The notes below the pieces were generated by a model. That model was given only the letters and a program-made list of their open reading frames with translations. It was not told where the DNA came from and searched no databases. A stretch of 64,000 nucleotides of DNA from Glaciecola sp. XM2 (GTDB lineage Bacteria; Pseudomonadota; Gammaproteobacteria; Enterobacterales; Alteromonadaceae). The stretch is from contig NZ_JAHEOJ010000026.1 in the NCBI RefSeq assembly GCF_018595715.1, forward strand, positions 186,001 to 250,000, written 5' to 3'. The translations under genes were made by a program, and so were the position numbers. Below, piece after piece: positions 58,420 through 64,000 of the stretch (its first letter is position 1; every line of letters starts with the position of its first letter).

Positions 58420-58465
58420 CCTTACAAGGCGAGGGTCACTGGTTCAAGCCCAGTAGCGTCCACCA
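58420..58465 (+). repeat. att core, right copy (3' fragment of tRNA-Val)
   Basis: 46 bases identical to 49299-49344, from the anticodon loop (CCTTACAAGG) to CCA (58463-58465), without any 5' tRNA half. A stand-alone 3' tRNA fragment is the standard scar of site-specific integration into a tRNA gene. Confidence 0.85.
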
Positions 58466-58835
58466 CCTTTCTTTTCAAGCACTTACCTTAACTTTTCCTT
58501 AAAATATATGGTCAAATTTGGTTTATGGGACGCGAATGGGTCATTAGCGAGCCACGAATGGGTATTTTGTGGGATTTTATTGAGAAAAATTGTAATCATA
58601 ATATTCCTCAAACCCATTACATACCTATCATCCAGACCATTAACTCAGGGCGAACTTAGTAATCACATAAAATAACGTTTCTCGTGAAAACACAAACTTT
58701 AGACTTATGGATTACGAATTTGAAACATTGTATATTTTTCAAAAACATTTGACACAAATTTAACCTTTTTTGGGAAGGTTTATCAGTTGTGATACGAGGG
58801 TGCTAAAAGCATGTACATCGTTCACTATGCAGGTG
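58466..58835. other. Flank after the right att copy, with a short direct repeat
   Basis: 370 bases without a gene. CGAATGGGT occurs twice on the plus strand (58533-58541 and 58555-58563), 22 bases apart, reminiscent of the motif series after the left att copy. The rest is AT-rich and unremarkable. Confidence 0.4.
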
Positions 58836-60131
58836 TTACTTCATTAAGAGCGCTACTAAGGCAACACATAAAGAAGATATTGAAATGAGTAAAATTACTC
58901 GCTGCAACCTTGCCGTTGAGATATTTTGAGTTAATCCAGTTACTGTTTTCATCATTTCCAAAAAAGTTTTCGTTTCCTCAATTATCTCTTCACCTTTCTG
59001 TTTAAACATTATCTTGTAATATCCAGCAAGTGTTCCTTTTTTTTCACCACAAGACGAGTGTTCAGCACTAGCATGCTTCTGAAGAAAAAATTTGTCATTT
59101 GAAAGTTTAGTTATGTCACGACACGCTAGTTCTATATCATATAAGCTGTATTGTGTGAGTTCGCGCAACTCTTTCAGATTTTTCAAAGTGCTGAAAGATT
59201 GGTTTGCCGCGGCAAGGTCTCTCTTTTTCGCTAAAACCTCTCGACACGTATCTAAAAATCTGGAAAATGACCAACTTGTCATCAATTTAACAATATCGTG
59301 TTCAAGGTGGCCGCATATCAGCAAACTAGTCACGTCTTCTTCCATGTCACCAAATCCTGACATTAGTTCGACATCATTTCTTCTACAAGCAAAATTTAGA
59401 CGTCGTGTATCATTATATTTATCAGAGGTTTGGCTAAAGCGGACATTTGGATAATGGTCCATCGTGTAAACGCTATATTGATTGATAAATCCTGGACCTA
59501 AAAATGCGTTTTTTCTGTCCATATCTGATGTAAATGGCGCTCGTTTGTCGGTGATATATAGTCCAGCTCTAGGATAATGATTAACACCACTAAGCGAAAA
59601 AAAGCCAGGAAAAAAGTCTTTTATCCAAATCGCACATTTCTTTTCAATCCCACCCATCTCTAAACAATAGGCTCTTTCTTTCATTACACTGTGACTGGGC
59701 ATGCTTCTATTATGTAGCTGATTACCACCAAATAAAATATAGCGGATAAGTTTTAATGTTGAACGTTTATGTGTTTTCTCATATTTCGTCTTTTCCTGCT
59801 CCTTCATTGAGTTTTCTAAAACTGAGTAATACTCAGTGTCAAAATCAAAGCGGAGATTCAGTAATGTCAAACTTGTAGAAATTGACGTAAGCGACATCGT
59901 CACCTGATAAATATGTGGATGCGGGCGAGGCAACCCACCCACTTTTAGAGGGTTATATGTTTTATCCAAAGAAATTGTATGTAAATTTATCCAACCAGCA
60001 GACTTCCCTTCTCGAGTATCCTTCAACCATTTTTCTAGCTTAGAAGAAGGTGTGGAAAACTTCTCCTCATCGAAAATTTTCAATCCTTTATTTAAACCTT
60101 TTAATGTTGAAGGGGTAAATAACTCTGCCAT
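58836..60131 (-). CDS. Unknown protein with C-terminal membrane helix
   Basis: Not recognised. 431 residues from the first ATG, mostly polar and rich in Lys, Ser and aromatic residues, with one hydrophobic helix at the extreme C-terminus ('LLISISSLCVALVALL'), suggesting a tail-anchored inner-membrane protein facing the cytoplasm. Several Cys and His are scattered (for example C-G-H-L-E-H and C-R-R-N) without a known motif. The ATG has no ribosome site, and the same frame stays open upstream to 60317 with coding-like residues ('YFGPTRRLYSLSKAKRL'), so the true protein is probably about 490 residues with a non-ATG start, or the gene carries a frameshift near 60315. It lies between the last att copy and the mer-type genes. 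Confidence 0.7.
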   Translation of the reverse strand: MAELFTPSTLKGLNKGLKIFDEEKFSTPSSKLEKWLKDTREGKSAGWINLHTISLDKTYNPLKVGGLPRPHPHIYQVTMSLTSISTSLTLLNLRFDFDTEYYSVLENSMKEQEKTKYEKTHKRSTLKLIRYILFGGNQLHNRSMPSHSVMKERAYCLEMGGIEKKCAIWIKDFFPGFFSLSGVNHYPRAGLYITDKRAPFTSDMDRKNAFLGPGFINQYSVYTMDHYPNVRFSQTSDKYNDTRRLNFACRRNDVELMSGFGDMEEDVTSLLICGHLEHDIVKLMTSWSFSRFLDTCREVLAKKRDLAAANQSFSTLKNLKELRELTQYSLYDIELACRDITKLSNDKFFLQKHASAEHSSCGEKKGTLAGYYKIMFKQKGEEIIEETKTFLEMMKTVTGLTQNISTARLQRVILLISISSLCVALVALLMK

Positions 60132-60517
60132 CCAAATTGATGGACATTCTACTCGTTCATCAGGAGGGAATTGTGCATGTTCAGCATCAGGAGAGGACCT
60201 ATCGGAAGCTTCGAACTGTTTTGTAAGACGCTTTGCCTTTGATAAAGAGTAAAGTCGTCGGGTTGGACCAAAATAGTCAATTAATTGGCTTACAAGGTTG
60301 TCTACTTTCAGACCAAATTAAAATGCATATTATGGACTACAATACACTAGTGGGTTAGTATTCAATTAAAAAAACAAAGTAGCTGCTAAAGTAAATAATA
60401 TGAGGTATGTAGTCAATGCATCCGTGTGTGCTCTAATTCTCAACTGTTCCAACACACAGGATACATCTTTTCACTCTTTGTTTTAATAAAGATTAAACGG
60501 AAGTCACAACTTAGATA

Positions 60518-62557
60518 TCAAAACGACACCCTAACCCCCGCATTTGCAATAAACCCATCATTCCTAGACCATATATCAGTTGTCCATTGACCACTTGGTG
60601 CTCTTGCAGGCAATAGCAACGGATGTTCATCAGTTTGTTTGATATCCAGAAGATTCTCCAGATTTATAAAATAACTGGCACGACCAACCGTAATTTCACC
60701 CATAAGCCCTAAGTGCCAGTAAGGGTCGGACTCATCGATAAACGGATTGTCGTTCACGCGTTGCGGACCTGTATAATAAGCTTCGAACCCTACTCGAAAT
60801 TCATCTTCTTCCTCCCACATGGCAACAAAACCTGCTGAATGCTGCGGTGTGAGTGAAATTTTTTGTCTATCTCCGTCGGCAGTAGCTTGTTCAGTAGCAT
60901 CTAAGTAAAGATAACTAGCAGTCAGTTTAATATCGTGCCAATAATATCGTACTAACACTTCCGACCCTCGAATTTGACTTTCTCCATCTGCATTGACGAG
61001 TCTCACTCGGTCTAGCATCATATTTTCCTCAGACGATAAAGCTTCTAACTCTGTTACGTTTTCAACATTTGATCCAAACAATGTAAAGCTAGTTTCTATG
61101 TTGTTGTAGGTATAGGTGAAGTCCAGCGACGCTGTTTCTGCTTGTTCTTCTACCAAGCCTTGGATTGGTGCCAACCTAGATAGCCCTGCGGCTTCAATTT
61201 CTTCTACGAATGGCGTAGGTGCGTAATAGCCTTTTCCATAAGAGCCTCGGATCGTTAAATCGCCAGGTCGATATAGTAGCGATACCCTTGGGCTTACCTG
61301 GGTACCAAAATCACTGTGTTCATCAACTCTTGCGCTGACAGAAGTTGTCAATTCAGAGGTCATTTCATAGTCTACTTGCGCAAATAGACTTGGCACCTCG
61401 TAAGAGTAGTCAAATGTTGGAAAAGTATCCGATTCATAAATATCAGACAAATATGCTAGACCGACCACCCAATCGCTTCTATCAGTATAACCAGACAAAC
61501 TACTCTCTAATAAATAACTATCGTGTTTGTCGTCTTCAATAACATCACCAAAAAGGTGATTATGCTCTTGTATCATGGCTGATGCTCTGGTTGAGAAGGT
61601 ATAATTGTCGCCAAGGGGCATGGTAAAAACCAAGCCACTGTCGAAACGCTTTGAATCCTGCGTTTGTTCAAACGCGTCACCATCTGCTACCACACCGCCA
61701 TCCACAGTCCCCCCTCTTCTGTTTTCGGTCATATAACCAGCAGTAAAATACAGACTTTCACCCTCGTCCCCGTTCCAAAATAATCTAGGGCGGACGGTGT
61801 AGCGCTCATACCCAGCCAAGTCTATCCAATCGTCATTATCAATATCGACACTTTTTTGGTGATGAGCGCCTGCGGTTAAGGAGCCTTTTAGTGAAGTTGA
61901 TAAGGGGGATTCTATGTATGTGGTGACATCTTGAGCGTCACGGGTAGTCAGATTAACGATAGTCTCTCCATTAAACTCTTCGCCTGGCCGTCTAGAGACA
62001 AGATTAATAACGCCACCTAAGGCCGAGCCGCCATACAAAGAAGATGCGGAGCCTTTGATTATTTCAACCCTCCCTAAATCAGTAGGCGGGATTTGTAATA
62101 TGCCGATTGAAGCAGCTTGGTTTCCATACAGAGGTAATCCATCTGCAAGTAGCTGAGTGTATCGCCCGTAAAGGCCTTGTAGACGAATATTTGCGCTGCC
62201 AAGAGCGGGTGAAGTCGTCTGAACGCGCACACCTCCGGTCTCTGCAACAAGCATAGATATATTCCCTGGGCGCATGGTTGATTTTTCCATTATCTCTTCA
62301 CGGTTAATTATCTCTACACGCATTGGCAGTTCGTCTGCAATCCGACCTGATCGGGTTGCTTGTACAATAATTTTCTCGACGTCTTCATCATCATCGTGAT
62401 CTTCTTGATGCAAATCGTTTGTTTCGCTAAGCGTGCTGCCAGACCCTTGAACGGGTTCTTTAGCGTTTGACTCTATCGCTAACTTTTGACCGGCAATGGC
62501 CTCAGATGCACACGTAAACAAGATAACTAGCGAGGCGATGCGTGATAACGAAAACAT
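60518..62557 (-). CDS. TonB-dependent outer-membrane receptor, MerR-controlled
   Basis: 679 residues: signal peptide (about 1-22), an unusual His/Asp/Glu-rich segment near residue 50 (HQEDHDDDEDVEK), TonB-box-like 'IIVQATRS', plug domain (about 65-180, 'VEIIKGSASSLYGGSALGG') and a 22-strand-type barrel ending in a C-terminal Phe. The best general resemblance is to receptors for metal chelates and vitamin B12-like ligands. The ATG at 62557 has GGAG seven bases upstream; a TTG six codons earlier is unlikely. Its promoter carries a MerR-family operator, so it is probably induced by a metal. Adjacent mer genes suggest Hg(II), but the ligand is inferred. Confidence 0.9.
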   Translation of the reverse strand: MFSLSRIASLVILFTCASEAIAGQKLAIESNAKEPVQGSGSTLSETNDLHQEDHDDDEDVEKIIVQATRSGRIADELPMRVEIINREEIMEKSTMRPGNISMLVAETGGVRVQTTSPALGSANIRLQGLYGRYTQLLADGLPLYGNQAASIGILQIPPTDLGRVEIIKGSASSLYGGSALGGVINLVSRRPGEEFNGETIVNLTTRDAQDVTTYIESPLSTSLKGSLTAGAHHQKSVDIDNDDWIDLAGYERYTVRPRLFWNGDEGESLYFTAGYMTENRRGGTVDGGVVADGDAFEQTQDSKRFDSGLVFTMPLGDNYTFSTRASAMIQEHNHLFGDVIEDDKHDSYLLESSLSGYTDRSDWVVGLAYLSDIYESDTFPTFDYSYEVPSLFAQVDYEMTSELTTSVSARVDEHSDFGTQVSPRVSLLYRPGDLTIRGSYGKGYYAPTPFVEEIEAAGLSRLAPIQGLVEEQAETASLDFTYTYNNIETSFTLFGSNVENVTELEALSSEENMMLDRVRLVNADGESQIRGSEVLVRYYWHDIKLTASYLYLDATEQATADGDRQKISLTPQHSAGFVAMWEEEDEFRVGFEAYYTGPQRVNDNPFIDESDPYWHLGLMGEITVGRASYFINLENLLDIKQTDEHPLLLPARAPSGQWTTDIWSRNDGFIANAGVRVSF

Positions 62558-62593
62558 AAAACTGCTCCAATTCAATATTATTAATGTACAATA

Positions 62594-62624
62594 ATTATAA
62601 AGCTTACAGTAACTGGAAGGTCAA
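62594..62624 (-). promoter_or_regulatory. MerR-type promoter and operator of the TonB receptor
   Basis: On the minus strand -35 TTGACC (62619-62624) and -10 TATAAT (62594-62599) are separated by 19 bp, the over-long spacing seen in MerR-activated promoters. The spacer contains the dyad CTTcCAGTtACTGtAAG (62603-62619; upper case symmetric, with CAGT/ACTG perfect). The right half overlaps the ribosome site of the divergent merR-like gene (62615-62620), so the same site may repress its own regulator. Confidence 0.88.
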
Positions 62625-62625
62625 C

Positions 62626-63015
62626 TTGAAAATCAGCGAATTAGCGAAAGCTACAAATGTGACTGCTAAAACAATTCGTTATTACGAGCAAGTCAATCTG
62701 CTATTGCCAGCTAAAAGAAGTGAGAGTGGATACAGGCATTACGATAAAAAAGATATTGCAACGCTGGTGTTCATAAGGCGTTGTAGAGAACTTAATATCC
62801 CTATTATCAATATAAAGCGCCTGCTAGATGTTCAGAATAACCCAAACGATTCTTGCGCCTTTATCGACGAAATGATTCAAAATCAACTTATTCGCATTCA
62901 GGAGGCTCAGAAAGAGCTCGCTATGTTAGAAAAGTCATTAGCGTCACTTGCATCATCGTGCAACAATCATACTGTTGAAGGATGCTCGATACTGCATCAG
63001 TTGCAATCCCCTTAG
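62626..63015 (+). CDS. MerR-family metal-responsive regulator
   Basis: 129 residues: winged helix-turn-helix ('TAKTIRYYEQVNLLLPAKR'), a long dimerisation helix and a C-terminal metal loop. Three Cys are placed like those of divalent-metal MerR proteins: one after the HTH region (in NDSCAF), one 35 residues later and one 8 further (C-N-N-H-T-V-E-G-C). CueR-type Cu(I) sensors have Ser at the first position, so Hg(II), Pb(II), Cd(II) or Zn(II) is more likely. The TTG at 62626 has GGAAGG five bases upstream and is preferred to the ATG at 62584, which lies in the operator region. Divergent from the TonB receptor it is predicted to control. Confidence 0.9.
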   Translation: MKISELAKATNVTAKTIRYYEQVNLLLPAKRSESGYRHYDKKDIATLVFIRRCRELNIPIINIKRLLDVQNNPNDSCAFIDEMIQNQLIRIQEAQKELAMLEKSLASLASSCNNHTVEGCSILHQLQSP

Positions 63016-63082
63016 CTCAGTCTGATAACACAAAGTGACTTTGGTATATGTTGTTTCTAAGTGATGAATAACGAGAGCGCGG

Positions 63083-63098
63083 ACATTTAGCTAAATGT
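63083..63098. repeat. 16-bp perfect palindrome
   Basis: ACATTTAG-CTAAATGT between the ends of the convergent merR-like and GDCCVxC genes. It has no loop, so it could be a terminator base or a protein site; role unknown. Confidence 0.5.
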
Positions 63099-63133
63099 TA
63101 CAAAATATAAGCAATTAACTACTTTTGCATCAG

Positions 63134-63346
63134 TTACTTGCAACAACTGTTACCTTCTTGAATTGGCGGGCATTGCACCGTTCCATATGAGCAATAAACG
63201 CAACAGTCTCCGCTAAGAGGTTTCAGTATTGATTTGCAATGAGTGCATTCATAGAAAAATTGACACGCAGTGGTTGGCATTTCCTCTAGTTGGCTATAAT
63301 TGCATTTAGGGCATGTAATTGTTGATAAAAGCTCTGTTTCGGACAA
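63134..63346 (-). CDS. GDCCVxC-domain small protein
   Basis: 70 residues with two CxxC pairs (C-P-K-C near residue 12, C-T-H-C near 35) and the name-giving G-D-C-C-V-Y-C-S-Y-G near residue 47, then a C-terminal Cys pair. Homologues, some with selenocysteine, are repeatedly found in mercury-resistance operons; the function is not established, but a thiol-rich Hg-binding role is likely. All positions here are Cys. The start is TTG; no ATG is available in frame. Last gene of the merT-merP unit. Confidence 0.85.
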   Translation of the reverse strand: MSETELLSTITCPKCNYSQLEEMPTTACQFFYECTHCKSILKPLSGDCCVYCSYGTVQCPPIQEGNSCCK

Positions 63347-63393
63347 AGGATAGTGCTCCCAATTTGATTTTAAAAAAGCGATTCGAGAGTAAG

Positions 63394-63669
63394 TTAAGAT
63401 TTTATTCTTGAGGGGAAACCAGCATTCTCTGTCGCTTTGGTTAGCTCATCAGGGCTAGTAACTTCGTCGTCAAATATCACGACAGCCAGTTTGTTTTCGA
63501 ATGTAACATCCACTTCTTTTACACCTTTTACACGCTCTAGTGCTTTTTCTACTGTTATTGGGCATGTAGCACAATCCATTGACGGCACTTCTAAAGTAAC
63601 GGTTATATCTTTAGCAAATGCTACGGTGCTGCTGACTAACAATAATGACGTGAATAATAATTTTTTCAT
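63394..63669 (-). CDS. merP: Periplasmic mercury-binding protein
   Basis: 91 residues: signal peptide (about 1-19) and an HMA domain with the metal motif M-D-C-A-T-C near residue 31-36. MerP captures Hg(II) in the periplasm and hands it to MerT. The arrangement with merT 31 bases upstream is canonical. The sequence up to the next gene (63347-63393) is short and non-coding. Confidence 0.92.
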   Translation of the reverse strand: MKKLLFTSLLLVSSTVAFAKDITVTLEVPSMDCATCPITVEKALERVKGVKEVDVTFENKLAVVIFDDEVTSPDELTKATENAGFPSRIKS

Positions 63670-63700
63670 TTTTTCTCCGATTAAATTTCAGCGATAGTAG

Positions 63701-64000
63701 CTATATTAACCATATAATCCAGTAGTTACTGGTGACAAAAAGAAAAGCCAACAGCGCGGTAGACCAAAAAATTACTATTCTCCGCGCTCTTACTTTAGGG
63801 CTTGCGCACAACTCACCCTCCGCACATTCTTTCAATGGGCGATAAGTTTTCCACCCAGCTAATCCAAATAAAACCACTACGACAAAAATGAAAATAGGTC
63901 GATAAGGATCTAAAAGCGTTAAATAGCTGATCCACGTTCCGCTAATGCCCAACAAAAGAAGTACAAGCGGCCCCGCGCAACATGCACTTGCACCGATTGC
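63701..64000 (-). CDS. merT: Mercuric transport protein MerT, 5' partial
   Basis: The frame runs to the window edge, so the N-terminus is missing; 99 codons are visible. The first transmembrane Cys pair is seen at the edge (A-S-A-C-C-A-G-P), followed by 'LLLGISGTWISYLT', 'PYRPIFIF', the cytoplasmic Cys pair 'ECAEGELC' and the last helix. It imports Hg(II) from MerP into the cytoplasm for reduction. merA, merR and the promoter of this operon must lie beyond the window. Confidence 0.92.
   Translation of the reverse strand, partial: AIGASACCAGPLVLLLLGISGTWISYLTLLDPYRPIFIFVVVVLFGLAGWKTYRPLKECAEGELCASPKVRARRIVIFWSTALLAFLFVTSNYWIIWLI

Noticed and set aside
60052-60252. A 66-codon plus-strand frame opposite the start of the unknown island gene
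   Set aside because: It is the antisense shadow of the upstream extension of the minus-strand frame; no ribosome site.
63134-63346. Possible selenocysteine in the GDCCVxC protein
   Set aside because: All relevant codons are TGT or TGC; there is no in-frame TGA and no SECIS-like need.

Overview
The window is chromosomal DNA of a marine gammaproteobacterium, most likely a member of the Alteromonadaceae (Alteromonas / Glaciecola / Paraglaciecola type). The basis is the housekeeping gene order (scpA-scpB-rluB-truA-accD-folC-dedD-cvpA-purF; rnm next to an attenuated trp operon with fused trpCF and a terminal yciI; folX-yfcH-acpH; tesA divergent from ybbA-ybbP), the moderate G+C content, and the many signal-peptide-bearing amidohydrolases, peptidases and 7TMR-type sensors usual in this family. 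No species can be named from the sequence alone.

Layout. 1-3141: a partial thioredoxin-like gene, a Yip1 membrane protein and an AldB/ExaC-type aldehyde dehydrogenase. 3164-12044 (minus strand): a core block for purine synthesis, folate, fatty acid synthesis, RNA pseudouridylation and chromosome condensation. 12045-18263: a small accessory patch with an IS3-type transposase remnant, a LytS/LytTR-type two-component system divergent from a serine hydrolase, a decayed DNA methyltransferase and an unknown small gene. 18509-26708: rnm and the complete trp operon, including a leader peptide with three Trp codons and an attenuator. 26962-48681: mixed core and envelope genes (peptidases, diguanylate cyclase, FolX, AcpH, glycosyltransferase, MscS, amidohydrolases, YbbAP/TesA, DusC, GltX) with a tRNA-Ala/Glu/Glu operon. 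48890-49344: a tRNA-Val operon with one dead and three intact copies.

49299-64000 is accessory. The last 46 bases of the third tRNA-Val are repeated exactly at 58420-58465, and a damaged copy lies at 53444-53503 followed by about 190 bp that repeat the sequence just after the intact tRNA. I read this as two elements stacked at one tRNA-Val attachment site. The first carries a large repeat lipoprotein. The second carries a twice-truncated lectin gene and a two-component system divergent from an ABC exporter. No integrase is visible. Beyond the last att copy lie an unknown membrane-anchored protein and a mercury/metal module: a TonB-dependent receptor, a MerR-family regulator, a GDCCVxC protein, MerP and the start of MerT, which runs off the window.

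The most notable observation is the intergenic region between the TonB-dependent receptor and the MerR-family gene. It holds a TTGACC / TATAAT promoter with the 19-bp spacer typical of MerR-activated genes and a 17-bp dyad inside the spacer. This predicts metal-induced expression of an outer-membrane receptor next to mer genes. Other points worth attention are the stacked tRNA-Val islands, an apparently inactive amidohydrolase paired with an active paralogue, and an unknown island gene whose frame stays open 60 codons upstream of its first ATG.
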